Notes under the pieces: model-generated
Databases searched by the model: none
What the model was told of the DNA's origin: nothing
What the model saw: only the letters and a program-made list of their open reading frames with translations
Shown here: piece after piece, positions 18,139 to 27,431 of the stretch
Layout of the letters: each line of letters begins with the position of its first letter
Numbering within the stretch: the stretch's first letter is position 1
Source: Brenneria nigrifluens DSM 30175 = ATCC 13028
Lineage (GTDB): Bacteria > Pseudomonadota > Gammaproteobacteria > Enterobacterales > Enterobacteriaceae
Assembly: GCF_005484965.1 (NCBI RefSeq)
Contig: NZ_CP034036.1
Location: 1,302,001 to 1,366,000 of the forward strand
Length of the DNA stretch: 64,000 nucleotides
Reading direction: 5' to 3'
Position numbers and translations under genes: made by a program

Positions 18139-19332
18139 ATGATGTCACCGAACGCGTCTACCGCCATGTCTCCTGTTCCGGTGTTTCGCCACCCGTTTCC
18201 CCAAGCGGGAAAATACGGTTATCCGCACGGATTCAATGGCCGTGTTTTATTGCGGCCCGAACGCAAACAGGCTCCTCTGCGGCTGGGATTGCTGGTGCCT
18301 TTTCATGGCTCGGACGCCATCTGGGGACCATCATGTCAGTACAGCGCGGTGCTGGCGGCGACAGAACTGAATCGGGGCGATCACACGCTGGGGCGGCCGA
18401 TTGAACTGTTTGCCGCCGATGCCGGCGGCGAGCCTGGAGGGGTGGTGGCGCGCAGCCGCCAACTGGTCGACGAGCATAAGGTGGATGCGTTGATTGGGGT
18501 ACACCTCTCCAGCGTGCGCATCGCGCTGCGCGATGCTTTCGCCGGCCATGTGCCCTACGTTTTCGCGCCTTTGTATGAGGGCGGGGAGACGACCCCCGGC
18601 GTCTTCGCCTTTGGCGAAACCCCGGAGCAGCAGTTTCCCGCGGCGATCCGTTGGATGATGCGCCACTGCCGTGTAAAACGCTGGTTTATCGTGGGCAATG
18701 ACTACATCTGGCCGCGGGCCAGCCATGCCACGGTCAGCCGATTGATCAATGCCAACCAGGGGGAAATCGTTGGTGAAGACTATGTCAGCCTGGGGCAAAC
18801 GGATATTGCCACTGTCATAAAGAAGATCGCCGCCGAGAAGCCCGATATCGTATTTGAGTCGCTGGTCGGATCGGACTGCGTGATGTTCAATCGCGCGTTT
18901 TCACAGGCGGGGCTGTCGCAACATATTTTACGGCTGTCAGGTTCGATTGAAGAAAATACCCTATTTGGCATCGGCGCGGCGCATACCCATAACCTTTACT
19001 GCGCAGCCAGTTATTTCAGTTCGTTGCAGACTGGCGCCAATCAGAAATTCATGGCGCAATACCGTGCGGCCTTTGGCGCCAACGCCCCCATTCAAGGAGT
19101 GCTGAGTCAATCCTGCTACGATGCGATTCATTTCTTCTCGGCGTTGGCGAAACGGGCCGGCGACTTGAGTATGGCATCATTGAATAACGCTTTTGAGGGG
19201 TTGGTTTTCCACAGCGTGCGCGGATGCCAGACGATTCGCCGGGGAGGGATCGCGCCTTCAATCTATCTGGCAAAAGCGGAAGGGATGCATTTTAACATCA
19301 TCGCGGCGTTCAATTCATCACAGCGCATATAG
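18139..19332 (+). CDS. Leaderless AmiC/UrtA-like substrate-binding protein
   Basis: 397 residues of the type I periplasmic-binding fold (LGLLVPFHGSDAIWGPSC, LIGVHLSSVRIALRD, YVFAPLYEGGE), the same family as AmiC amide sensors and UrtA urea-binding proteins. No signal peptide is seen: the first 45 residues are polar and Pro-rich, and a start within them does not make one. It may therefore be a cytoplasmic sensor like Pseudomonas AmiC rather than a transport component. No AmiR-like antiterminator gene is nearby. First gene of the importer/dehydrogenase operon, followed about 110 bases later by a second, exported member of the family. Confidence 0.8.
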   Translation: MMSPNASTAMSPVPVFRHPFPQAGKYGYPHGFNGRVLLRPERKQAPLRLGLLVPFHGSDAIWGPSCQYSAVLAATELNRGDHTLGRPIELFAADAGGEPGGVVARSRQLVDEHKVDALIGVHLSSVRIALRDAFAGHVPYVFAPLYEGGETTPGVFAFGETPEQQFPAAIRWMMRHCRVKRWFIVGNDYIWPRASHATVSRLINANQGEIVGEDYVSLGQTDIATVIKKIAAEKPDIVFESLVGSDCVMFNRAFSQAGLSQHILRLSGSIEENTLFGIGAAHTHNLYCAASYFSSLQTGANQKFMAQYRAAFGANAPIQGVLSQSCYDAIHFFSALAKRAGDLSMASLNNAFEGLVFHSVRGCQTIRRGGIAPSIYLAKAEGMHFNIIAAFNSSQRI

Positions 19333-19441
19333 TTTCATAAATTATATTTGAAAAGTGAAATATTAGCTGATAAGTTTTCCCTTACCGACGGGTGGTGATA
19401 CCCGGCAATGTCCGCATATGGCTTGGGGGAAACAGAACAAG

Positions 19442-20671
19442 ATGGCTATTTCACGACGTAAGTTACTGCAAGGCAGCATAATGACACTGGCTGCCTCCAC
19501 GTTTATCGGCCGATCTCAGGCCGCCGAGCCGATCAAAGTGGCGGCGATTTTCGACCAGTCCGGCGGGCTGGATATCTACGGTCAGCCGGTGATGGACTGC
19601 GTGGAGCTGGCCATTTCCGACCTGAACAGCCAGGGCGGATTACTCGGGCGCCAGATAGAACTTATCAAGTACGATCCGCAGTCCAATATTCAGTATTACA
19701 CCCAGTTTGCTACTCAGGCCGCGACTCGCGATCGCGTTGTGGCGGTTTTCGGCGGCGTGACCAGCGCCTCGCGCGAGGCCATCCGCCCTTTGCTTCGCCG
19801 TTACCGCACCCTTTACTTTTATCCCTCGCTGTATGAAGGCGGAGTATGCGATCGCAACAGTTTTTCGATCGGCACCACCCCGGCGCAAACGGTTGCCAGG
19901 ATCGTGCCTTATGCCGTGAACCTGTGGGGGAAAAAAATTTATGTCATCGCCGCCGACTACAACTTTGGTCACATCTCTACCGATTGGGTAAAAAAATATG
20001 CCACGGAAGCCGGCGGTTCGGTGATCGCCAGCGATTTTTTCCCGCTGGATGTCACCGAGTTCGGCGCCACGATCAAGAAAATACAGGATGCCAAGCCCGA
20101 TATGGTGTTTTCACTGTTGGTCGGCGGGAATCACATCTCTTTCTTCCGGCAGTGGGCCGCCGCCGGTATGGTCGGCAAGATCCCCATCGCCTCCAGCGAT
20201 TTTGGCGTCGGTAATGAACACCGTATTCTGACGCCGCAGGAAAGCGAGGGAATTCTCGCGGCCTACGCCTATTTTCAGGAACTGGACACCCCGTCCAACC
20301 AGCAGTTTCTGCAACGTCTTAAGAGCAAGTTCGGCAATCGTGCCCCTTATATCAACGAGACGGCCATTGATGGCTGGTATGCCGTGATGCACTGGGCCAA
20401 CGGCGTCAGGATGGCCAACTCCACCGAACGTATGGCGGTTACCGAAGCGCTGGAAAAAGGTTCGGTCGTGGATGGACCTGGAGGCGTCTCGAAGCTGGAT
20501 GCGGCGACCCATCACTTTACCGTGGACATCCATCTGGGGCAGGTTCGCGACGGCGCATGGAAGGTGCTGGAATCCTATCCGCAGCAGCCGCCGGCAGATA
20601 CCGCCGCCGTGTGTAACCTCATCACCAATCCCAACGATAACCAGCAGTATGTAATCAAGGCGGGAGGTTAA
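19442..20671 (+). CDS. UrtA/FmdD-like ABC transporter substrate-binding protein
   Basis: About 409 residues from MAISRRKLLQGSIMTLAAST; a start eight codons earlier (19418) is possible. The N-terminus looks like a Tat signal (SRRKLLQ, then a hydrophobic run ending SQA-AEP). The mature part is a urea/amide/branched-chain amino-acid type binding protein (VAAIFDQSGGLDIYGQPVMD, FGGVTSASREAIRPLLRR, TLYFYPSLYEGGVCDRNSF). It would capture the operon's substrate in the periplasm and deliver it to the permeases at 21750-23632. Substrate unknown. Confidence 0.88.
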   Translation: MAISRRKLLQGSIMTLAASTFIGRSQAAEPIKVAAIFDQSGGLDIYGQPVMDCVELAISDLNSQGGLLGRQIELIKYDPQSNIQYYTQFATQAATRDRVVAVFGGVTSASREAIRPLLRRYRTLYFYPSLYEGGVCDRNSFSIGTTPAQTVARIVPYAVNLWGKKIYVIAADYNFGHISTDWVKKYATEAGGSVIASDFFPLDVTEFGATIKKIQDAKPDMVFSLLVGGNHISFFRQWAAAGMVGKIPIASSDFGVGNEHRILTPQESEGILAAYAYFQELDTPSNQQFLQRLKSKFGNRAPYINETAIDGWYAVMHWANGVRMANSTERMAVTEALEKGSVVDGPGGVSKLDAATHHFTVDIHLGQVRDGAWKVLESYPQQPPADTAAVCNLITNPNDNQQYVIKAGG

Positions 20672-20674
20672 ACG

Positions 20675-21736
20675 ATGGCGGTTACACACAGTTATCGGCT
20701 GCCGCATTATGGAGGAGAACCACGGCAGGTGGAGCATGAGCTGCCGGAGTTGGAACCGCAAGACATCCTGCTGCGGGTAACGCACGCCGGGGTATGTCAC
20801 TCGGATGTCTATATTCAGGACGGTTATCAGGATCTGGGTAACGGCGAGCGGATTGATTTTGCGCACAGCACCATGCCGATCCCACTGGTGATGGGACATG
20901 AAATCGTCGGCGAGGTGGCGACCGTCGGCGCGGATGCCGATAGCGCGTTGATCGGCCAGCGTCGGCTGGTTTATCCGTGGATAGGCTGCGGAAATTGTCC
21001 GGCCTGCCGGAACGAGCAGGAAAACCACTGTGAGCAGCCGCGCACGCTCGGCATTTTCCGCCACGGCGGTTATGCCGAGCACGTGGTGATACCCGATGCG
21101 CGCTATCTGCTGAAGATCGGCGAGCTTGATCCGGCATGGGCGGCGACGCTGGCCTGCTCCGGCTTGACGGTTTACAGCGCACTGCAACAGTTGTTGCCGC
21201 TCAAGCCGGAAGGGGCAATAGCAATAATCGGCGCGGGAGGGCTGGGGCTGAGCGCGGTTGCTCTCGCCAGGCGGCTGGGGATTGAATCCGTCATTACCTG
21301 CGATATTGCGGACGATCGCTTGCAGGCGGCCCGGCAGTTAGGAGCGAGCACAACGCTCAATATCGGCGGTGAGTCGGCGGGGAGTCGGTTATCAGAGCTG
21401 GCTCAGGGCAGGTTGTACGGCGTGATTGATACCGTTGGGCTGCCGTCGACGATGCAGTTGGCGATGGACAGCGTAGCCAAAGGCGCTCGGATCATCCTGG
21501 TCGGGCTACAGGGCGGGCGTATCGATCTGCGTCTTCCGCTATTGCCGTTCAAGGCGTTGTCGGTCATCGGCACCTACACCGGTAGCCTGCAAGAGCTGAA
21601 AGCGTTGATTGAACTAGCCCGACAAGGGGGACTCGCCCCGTTGCCGATTACCCAACGTCCTCTATGTTGCCTGAACGATGCGCTGACCGATCTGCGCAAG
21701 GGGAGAGCATTGGGCCGTATCGTGCTTAATCCATGA
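20675..21736 (+). CDS. Zinc-dependent alcohol dehydrogenase (MDR family)
   Basis: 353 residues. Catalytic zinc ligands C41 (GVCHSD) and GHE (H75, E76); structural zinc lobe CGNCPACRNEQENHC; Rossmann NAD(P) loop IIGAGGLG. It should oxidise an alcohol to an aldehyde in the cytoplasm. It starts 3 bases after the binding-protein stop and precedes the permease by 13 bases, so it lies inside the transporter operon. With the aldehyde dehydrogenase at 25371 it forms an alcohol-to-acid route for the imported compound or its product. Confidence 0.9.
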   Translation: MAVTHSYRLPHYGGEPRQVEHELPELEPQDILLRVTHAGVCHSDVYIQDGYQDLGNGERIDFAHSTMPIPLVMGHEIVGEVATVGADADSALIGQRRLVYPWIGCGNCPACRNEQENHCEQPRTLGIFRHGGYAEHVVIPDARYLLKIGELDPAWAATLACSGLTVYSALQQLLPLKPEGAIAIIGAGGLGLSAVALARRLGIESVITCDIADDRLQAARQLGASTTLNIGGESAGSRLSELAQGRLYGVIDTVGLPSTMQLAMDSVAKGARIILVGLQGGRIDLRLPLLPFKALSVIGTYTGSLQELKALIELARQGGLAPLPITQRPLCCLNDALTDLRKGRALGRIVLNP

Positions 21737-21749
21737 GGGGAGGCGGAGT

Positions 21750-22616
21750 ATGGAATTTTTTGTATTAACCACCATCCAGATAATCAATTCCATTGCGGAA
21801 CTGGTTCTGGTTTCAATCGGGCTGGCGGTGATTTTCGGGATGATGCGCGTCATCAATCTGGCGCACGGCGAGTTCATCATGCTGGGCGGCTTTACCAGCA
21901 TTTATGCCTGTAATCTGGGCATTAACATCTGGATTTCCATTCTTATCGTCGCGCCGTGCGCGGTAGGGCTACTGGGGTTGGTGGTAGAGCGGCTGATTAT
22001 CCGCCATCTGTATGGCCGGATGATCGATACCATGCTGGCAAGCTGGGGGCTGAGTCTGCTGCTGACCGGGCTGGCCACCACTCTGTTTGGCAACCGGGTT
22101 CAGGGGATTTCCGCGCCGCTCGGCAGCGTGCAGTTTGCCGGTTACAGCATCAGTTTATATAACCAGTTTATCGTGGTGGTGTGCCTGCTGTTACTTGCCG
22201 GCGGGTTTGCCATCCTGCGCTTTACCCGCGTTGGCCTGATCGCCCGCGCCACCATGCAGAATCCTGAAATGGCGGCGTCGCTCGGCATCGACCGTTCGCA
22301 GGTTTTTGCCCTAACGTTTGCGCTGGGTGCGGCGCTCAGCGGGTTGGCCGGCGCATTGCTGGCGCCGCTTTCCGGCGTGGTGCCGACTATGGGCGCGGCT
22401 TATGTCGCCAAAGCTTTTATCACCGTGATCACCGGCGGAGCCAGCGTTATCACCGGTACGGCGCTGGGGTCGACGTTACTGGGCGGAATAGGCACCGTTA
22501 CCACGTTCCTGAGTAATCCCATTTTTGGCGATGTCGCGCTGCTGGCGGCGGCGATCATCCTGTTGCGCCTGTTACCGACAGGCATCACCGGTAAAGTTTT
22601 CCGGGGGGCGCCATGA
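21750..22616 (+). CDS. UrtB/LivH-like ABC transporter permease
   Basis: 288-residue inner-membrane protein with about eight helices. The family pattern is NSIAELVLVSIGLAVIFGMMRVINLAHGEFIMLGGF near the N-terminus, with later GIDRSQVFALTFALGAALSGLAGAL. It belongs to the urea/branched-chain permease group. AGGCGGAG precedes the ATG, and its last bases overlap the next permease start (ATGA). Confidence 0.9.
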   Translation: MEFFVLTTIQIINSIAELVLVSIGLAVIFGMMRVINLAHGEFIMLGGFTSIYACNLGINIWISILIVAPCAVGLLGLVVERLIIRHLYGRMIDTMLASWGLSLLLTGLATTLFGNRVQGISAPLGSVQFAGYSISLYNQFIVVVCLLLLAGGFAILRFTRVGLIARATMQNPEMAASLGIDRSQVFALTFALGAALSGLAGALLAPLSGVVPTMGAAYVAKAFITVITGGASVITGTALGSTLLGGIGTVTTFLSNPIFGDVALLAAAIILLRLLPTGITGKVFRGAP

Positions 22617-23632
22617 AGCTATCCACCACGCTTAACTGTAATCTGGTGGCGATTGTCGCGGGCGGGCTGGCGATGCTGGTATTACCGGCCATGCTGGATC
22701 TCTATTCGCTCATTAATTCGACTATCTATGTCAGCCTGGCGCTGTTTGCACTGAGCATGGCTTTGATCTGGGGACACGGCGGCATTCTCTGTTTCGGCCA
22801 ATCGATGTTCTTCGGTCTGGGCGCCTATGCCTACGCCGTCGCCGGGATCAATTTCGGCGACTCAACCTGGGCGATTGCCGTCGCCATCGTGACGCCGATG
22901 GTGTTCGCCGTCGTTCTGGGTTACTTCGTTTTTTATGGCCGACTGAGCGACATCTATTTTGGGGTGATTACGCTTACCGTCACCCTGATTCTGTTCAAAC
23001 TGGCGAACAGCACCTCCGGCGACGCCTGGCGCATCGGCAAGGCGCGGCTGGGCGGATTTAACGGTATGCCGGATACGCCGCCGCTGAACATGCCGTTCGA
23101 TCCGGTTACGCCGTTATCGCCGGAAGCGGTGTTTATGCTGGCGGTCAGTGCGCTGGTGGCGGGCTATGTGCTGTGCAAGTGTCTGATGGGATCACGCTTT
23201 GGCCGCATCGTCGCCGGGGTGCGTGAGAATGAGGCGCGGGCGGAGTTGCTGGGGTACGACGCCCGATTGCTGAAACTGCTCATGTTCGCCGTCGGCGCCG
23301 GGATTGCGGGCGTAGCCGGTCTGCTGTTCGCCACCTCGGTGTTCGTCAGCCCCTCGGTGTTCAGTCTGTCCAACAGCGCGCAGGTGCTGATCTGGGTGGT
23401 GGTGGGCGGCGTGGGAACGTTGATGGGGCCGATCATCGCCTGTTTGTTGCTGCAATTGCTCAGCGCGTATCTCGGCACGCTGGGCTGGATCGATCCCAAC
23501 ATCGTATTGGGAAGCGTGCTGACTCTTTTCGTCCTGCTGATGCCGCGCGGTCTGCTGCCAACGGCGATCGCCTGTTTACCCAAACGAACGGGGCGCAATG
23601 TCAACAAAACGGCGGTGATCCATGAACGATGA
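22613..23632 (+). CDS. UrtC/LivM-like ABC transporter permease
   Basis: 339 residues, about ten helices. It carries the LivM/UrtC signature WGHGGILCFGQSMFFGLGAY and the loop GSRFGRIVAGVRENEARAELLGYD that contacts the ATPase. It pairs with the preceding permease to form the channel. The gene overlaps both neighbours by a few bases, so stoichiometric translation is likely. Confidence 0.9.
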   Translation: MKLSTTLNCNLVAIVAGGLAMLVLPAMLDLYSLINSTIYVSLALFALSMALIWGHGGILCFGQSMFFGLGAYAYAVAGINFGDSTWAIAVAIVTPMVFAVVLGYFVFYGRLSDIYFGVITLTVTLILFKLANSTSGDAWRIGKARLGGFNGMPDTPPLNMPFDPVTPLSPEAVFMLAVSALVAGYVLCKCLMGSRFGRIVAGVRENEARAELLGYDARLLKLLMFAVGAGIAGVAGLLFATSVFVSPSVFSLSNSAQVLIWVVVGGVGTLMGPIIACLLLQLLSAYLGTLGWIDPNIVLGSVLTLFVLLMPRGLLPTAIACLPKRTGRNVNKTAVIHER

Positions 23633-24347
23633 AATTTTACTGCAAGCCCGCGGCGTCAGCGTCCATTTCGGCGGGGTAAAGGCGCTGGATAATATCGATT
23701 TCACGCTATGCAAAGGGGAATTGCGCTGCCTTATCGGCTCAAATGGCGCCGGTAAAACCACGTTTTTCCGCTGTTTGACCGGCAGCCAGCGGCCGACAAT
23801 GGGCACGATTTCATTCAACGGACAGGTGATGAACGGCGCGGAACGGTTTCGTATCGCCCGGTCGGGCATCGGCATCAAAACCCAGATCCCTCATCTGTTT
23901 GAAGGGCTGACGGCGCTGGAGAATGTCTGGCTTGGGCTGCGTGCCCTATCACAGCCAAAACAGCGGGACGATATGGCGCGCGCCGCCCTGGAGCGGGTCG
24001 GCGTCAGCGCGCTGGCGGATCGAATCGTCGGACAACTGGCGCACGGCCAGCGGCAGTTGGTGGAGCTGGCTATGGTGATTGCCAGCGATCCGCCGCTGGT
24101 GCTGCTGGATGAGCCTGCTGCGGGCATGACCGGTGAAGAGGTTGGCAGATTGGCGGAAATCATTCTGGAGATTAACCGTCGCCATGCGCTGGTGGTGGTC
24201 GAGCACGATATGAATTTTATCCGGTTGATTGGCAAGCGGGTGACGGTTTTTCATCAGGGGAAAATCCTGGCGGAAGATCATGTCGAGGGCATTTTGAGTA
24301 ATCCACACGTTCGTGAGGTCTATCTTGGCAAATCACACACGACCTGA
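23622..24347 (+). CDS. UrtD/LivG-like ABC transporter ATP-binding protein
   Basis: 241-residue ATPase with Walker A GSNGAGKTT (residues 39-47), signature LAHGQRQLVE instead of the usual LSGGQ (common in UrtD), Walker B LVLLDEPAAGM and switch His VVEHDM. It energises import with the protein encoded next. The start overlaps the end of the permease gene by 11 bases. Confidence 0.92.
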   Translation: MNDEILLQARGVSVHFGGVKALDNIDFTLCKGELRCLIGSNGAGKTTFFRCLTGSQRPTMGTISFNGQVMNGAERFRIARSGIGIKTQIPHLFEGLTALENVWLGLRALSQPKQRDDMARAALERVGVSALADRIVGQLAHGQRQLVELAMVIASDPPLVLLDEPAAGMTGEEVGRLAEIILEINRRHALVVVEHDMNFIRLIGKRVTVFHQGKILAEDHVEGILSNPHVREVYLGKSHTT

Positions 24348-25065
24348 GCTGTTGACGGTGCGCCAGCTATGCGCCGGATACGGCAATATCCCGATTTTGT
24401 TTGATATCGACATGACGCTGTTCAATGGCGAGATGATTGGCATTCTGGGGCACAACGGTATGGGGAAAACCACGCTGCTCAGAACGCTGATGGGGCATCT
24501 GCCGGCGCAGGGCGGCGCGCTTCATCTGGCCGGGCGGGAAATTACCCATCTCAAGCCGGAGCAGCGGGCGCGGCTTGGTATGGGCATGGTGCCGCAGGGA
24601 CGGCAGATTTTCTCCGCGCTGAGCGTGCTGGATAATCTGCGTATGGGCGCCGTTCATCTTCCCGTAGGTGAGGCCCGGCGGAAAATCGCGGCGGTGGTGG
24701 AAGATCTGCCGCGGTTGAAGCCGATACTCGCCCGCACTGGCGGGGTGCTGAGCGGCGGGGAACAGCAGATTCTGGCGCTCGGCCGCTGCCTGTGCGCCGA
24801 GCCGCAACTGATTTTGCTTGATGAGCCAACCGAGGGCATTCAGCCCTCCATTTGTGACGATATCGCCGAAACCCTGCAACGGCTGGCGAAACGTGACGGG
24901 CTGTCCATCATTCTGGTTGAACAAGATCTGACGTTCATCAGCCAGCTTGCCGACCGGGTTTTTCCGCTGCGCAAGGGGGAACTGGGCGCGGCCGTCGATC
25001 CCGCCAAACTATCCGATAGTCGCTGGGTTGCCGAATTTAACGGTCTGTTGCCTGAGAAAGCATGA
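24325..25065 (+). CDS. UrtE/LivF-like ABC transporter ATP-binding protein
   Basis: About 247 residues. TTG at 24325 is chosen because GAGG sits six bases upstream; GTG at 24313 is the alternative with no ribosome site. Walker A GHNGMGKTT, signature LSGGEQQILALGR, Walker B LILLDEPTEGIQP and switch VEQDL are all present. EGIQPS is typical of UrtE/LivF. It overlaps the previous ATPase gene and is the fifth transporter component. Confidence 0.9.
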   Translation: MANHTRPELLTVRQLCAGYGNIPILFDIDMTLFNGEMIGILGHNGMGKTTLLRTLMGHLPAQGGALHLAGREITHLKPEQRARLGMGMVPQGRQIFSALSVLDNLRMGAVHLPVGEARRKIAAVVEDLPRLKPILARTGGVLSGGEQQILALGRCLCAEPQLILLDEPTEGIQPSICDDIAETLQRLAKRDGLSIILVEQDLTFISQLADRVFPLRKGELGAAVDPAKLSDSRWVAEFNGLLPEKA

Positions 25066-25077
25066 CAAGGGGGTTTT

Positions 25078-25374
25078 ATGCTGTGTATTACCGCCATCAT
25101 CAAAGTTAAACGGGGTTATGCCCATGTTCTGGCTGATGCCTTGTTGGAAGTCGCTGCGCATGTTCGCCAGAACGAGCCGCAAACCCAGGGATTCTTTATT
25201 GCGCAAGACGGTGAAGATCCCTGTATTTTCACCACCTATGAGCGCTTCACCGATCGGACGGCTATGGATAACCATAATGGTTCCGACGTTGTGGCGCATT
25301 TTTTTGCTATTGCCAAACCGATTCTGGACGGTGAGGTGACTCTGATAACATCAAATGAGATTTCAGCCAAATGA
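25078..25374 (+). CDS. ABM-domain (antibiotic biosynthesis monooxygenase-like) small protein
   Basis: 98 residues of a dimeric ferredoxin-like fold: MLCITAIIKVKRGYAHVLADALLEVAAHVRQNEPQTQGF, then FFIAQD and TTYERFTDRTAMDNHN. Members include YgiN-like quinol monooxygenases and cofactor-free oxygenases. In this operon it could act on an intermediate or a quinone. GGGGGT precedes the ATG; it overlaps the aldehyde dehydrogenase start (ATGA). Activity is not predictable. Confidence 0.8.
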   Translation: MLCITAIIKVKRGYAHVLADALLEVAAHVRQNEPQTQGFFIAQDGEDPCIFTTYERFTDRTAMDNHNGSDVVAHFFAIAKPILDGEVTLITSNEISAK

Positions 25375-26876
25375 CAACCAAAGAGACGCAGAAAGCAGAG
25401 GTGGAAGGACTCAGTCCGCAGACGCAGGCTTTTATTGATAAAGAGAAGCGGATGTTTATTGACGGCGAGTGGGTTGAGGCGGCCGGCGGCGAAACTCTCG
25501 CGGTGATCAATCCCGCGACGGAGCAGGTGATTACCCTGGTGCCGAAAGGTGATAAGGCCGACATCGACAAAGCGGTTAAAGCGGCGCGCCGGGCCTTTGA
25601 CAGCGGCCCATGGGCCGCTATGACGCCATCCGAGCGCGGCAAGCTGGTCTGGCGGCTTGGCGATCTGCTGGAGCAGCATGCCGATGAGATGGCGCAAATC
25701 GAAGCGCTCGATAACGGTAAACCGTTTGGCGACGCCCGCTGGGGCGATGTGGCGTTCTCTTATGAGCTGTTGCGCTATATGGCGGGGTGGAGCACCAAAA
25801 TCTGCGGTCAAACCATCCCGCTTTCCAGTGGCGCGCCCTTTCACGCTTACACATTAAGAACGCCGGTTGGCGTTTGCGGCCAGATTGTGCCGTGGAATTT
25901 TTCGTTGATGATGGCGGTGTGGAAAGTCGCGCCGGCGCTGGCGACGGGGTGCACCGTGGTGCTGAAGCCAGCGGAGCAGACGCCGTTGACGGCGCTGCGT
26001 CTGGCGGAGTTGGTTGAGGAAGCCGGTTTTCCCGCCGGGGTATTCAACGTGGTGACCGGCCTGGGAGAAAGCGCCGGCGCGGCGCTGGCGGCGCATCCCG
26101 CGGTGGATAAGGTCGCCTTTACCGGTTCCACCGAAGTAGGCAAAAAAATTCTTGCCGCCGCCGGGGGCAACCTGAAAAAAGTGTCGCTGGAGCTGGGCGG
26201 GAAATCACCGATGATCGTGTTTGCCGATGCCGACCTGGATAAGGCGATCCCGGCCATCGCCTCCGGCATTTTTTACAACATGGGGCAAACCTGCACGGCA
26301 GGCACCCGTCTTTATCTGCATGACGATATTGCGGACCGGGTGCTTCAGGGGCTGGTCGGCCATGCGCAGTCGTTGAAAATTGGCCCCGGACTGGCGCAAG
26401 GAACGCAAATCGGCCCGCTGGTATCTGAAGAACAGCGGCAGCGCGTGTGCGGCTATATCGCATCCGGTATCCGTGAGGGGGCAACGCTGCTGACCGGCGG
26501 AAAAGCCTGGGGGGAAACCGGCTATTATGTTGAACCGACGATCCTTGACCATACCCGCGGCGACATGCAGGTGGTGCGGGAAGAGATCTTCGGACCGGTG
26601 CTGTGCGTGAGCCGTTTCTCTGATGACGATGAGGCGGTTGCTCAGGCCAACGCTTCCATTTATGGTCTGGCGGCCAGTCTGTTTACCCGCGATCTGAGCC
26701 GGGCGCACCGGGTGGCACAGCGACTCAAGGCCGGCACTATTGGCGTCAACACCCATCATGTGATCGACCCCGCGCTACCTTTCGGGGGATTCAAACAGTC
26801 CGGCTGGGGGCGTGAAATGGGGTGGGAAGCCATTGAACTTTATACCGAGCTGCGTTCCATCGGGGTCGCGCTGTAA
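25371..26876 (+). CDS. NAD(P)-dependent aldehyde dehydrogenase, phenylacetaldehyde/betaine-type
   Basis: 501 residues with a complete active site: N176 (VPWNFSL), E274 (LELGGKSP), C308 (GQTCTAG), cofactor motif FTGSTEVGK, and ending PFGGFKQSGWGREMG. The closest feel is to the phenylacetaldehyde and aromatic aldehyde dehydrogenases, but substrate cannot be fixed. It converts the aldehyde from the operon's alcohol dehydrogenase to an acid. It is the last gene of the 18.1-26.9 kb operon. Confidence 0.9.
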   Translation: MTTKETQKAEVEGLSPQTQAFIDKEKRMFIDGEWVEAAGGETLAVINPATEQVITLVPKGDKADIDKAVKAARRAFDSGPWAAMTPSERGKLVWRLGDLLEQHADEMAQIEALDNGKPFGDARWGDVAFSYELLRYMAGWSTKICGQTIPLSSGAPFHAYTLRTPVGVCGQIVPWNFSLMMAVWKVAPALATGCTVVLKPAEQTPLTALRLAELVEEAGFPAGVFNVVTGLGESAGAALAAHPAVDKVAFTGSTEVGKKILAAAGGNLKKVSLELGGKSPMIVFADADLDKAIPAIASGIFYNMGQTCTAGTRLYLHDDIADRVLQGLVGHAQSLKIGPGLAQGTQIGPLVSEEQRQRVCGYIASGIREGATLLTGGKAWGETGYYVEPTILDHTRGDMQVVREEIFGPVLCVSRFSDDDEAVAQANASIYGLAASLFTRDLSRAHRVAQRLKAGTIGVNTHHVIDPALPFGGFKQSGWGREMGWEAIELYTELRSIGVAL

Positions 26877-26904
26877 CGAGGTACAAAGCTGGTTGCCTCG
26901 GCAT

Positions 26905-27036
26905 CCTTTTAATCGCCGTGGTCGCGTTTTGAGAATGCGATGGAGATAGACTGGCATTCAGCCCCATGAGCGCCAGGCAGGATGTTATCAGCCGCCCGGT
27001 GTAACCTCTGGCGCCATAAATCATTAATTTTTTCAT
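26905..27036 (-). pseudogene. 5' fragment of an NAD(P)-binding saccharopine-dehydrogenase/enoyl-reductase-like gene
   Basis: The reading frame begins MKKLMIYGARGYTGRLITS, the N-terminal Rossmann motif (GATGYTG-type) of trans-acting enoyl reductase or saccharopine-dehydrogenase-like proteins. Family resemblance ends after about 30 residues, and what follows collides with the aldehyde dehydrogenase end. The ATG overlaps the stop of the VOC gene, so the two were once an operon. Most of the gene has been deleted. Confidence 0.65.
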
Positions 27037-27431
27037 TGGTGCTGCCAGCGCTTATAGACAAACTCAAGGCTGTATCCGTCCGGGTCGGTAACCTGTGCGG
27101 CGTAATACTCAGGGTCATAATGAAGCTGTGGGCCGGGAACATGAATGGACGTGGCGCCGGCGGCGAGCGCGGCGTGATAAGCCTGGTTTACCTTCCGCCG
27201 GGAGTCCGCCGCGAACCCGATATGCACCGCGCCGGGAGCAGGTAGCCCTTTTCGCAGCCAGAAAAACATCCGTCCATCGGCGCCGAAGCCCTCCAGATCC
27301 GGATGTCCGGCGGGGCCATTCCCGCCGTCGTATTTAAGACGGCCGGTAATCCCAAGCGGAGTCAGCGCCTGAGAATAGAATGCAATGGCGCGATCGATAT
27401 CGCTTACTGTCAGAAAGATATGGTCAAGCAT
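27033..27431 (-). CDS. VOC (glyoxalase/dioxygenase-fold) family protein
   Basis: 132 residues from MLDHIFLTVSDIDRAIAFYS (six earlier codons are open). It shows the paired beta-alpha-beta-beta-beta modules of the vicinal-oxygen-chelate fold, with metal-ligand candidates H4, H76-type in AVHIGFAA and E near DPDGYSLEFVY. The ending PDGYSLEFV is typical of lactoylglutathione-lyase-like proteins. It may act on a glutathione adduct or as a resistance protein; substrate unknown. Its downstream partner is truncated. Confidence 0.85.
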   Translation of the reverse strand: MLDHIFLTVSDIDRAIAFYSQALTPLGITGRLKYDGGNGPAGHPDLEGFGADGRMFFWLRKGLPAPGAVHIGFAADSRRKVNQAYHAALAAGATSIHVPGPQLHYDPEYYAAQVTDPDGYSLEFVYKRWQHQ

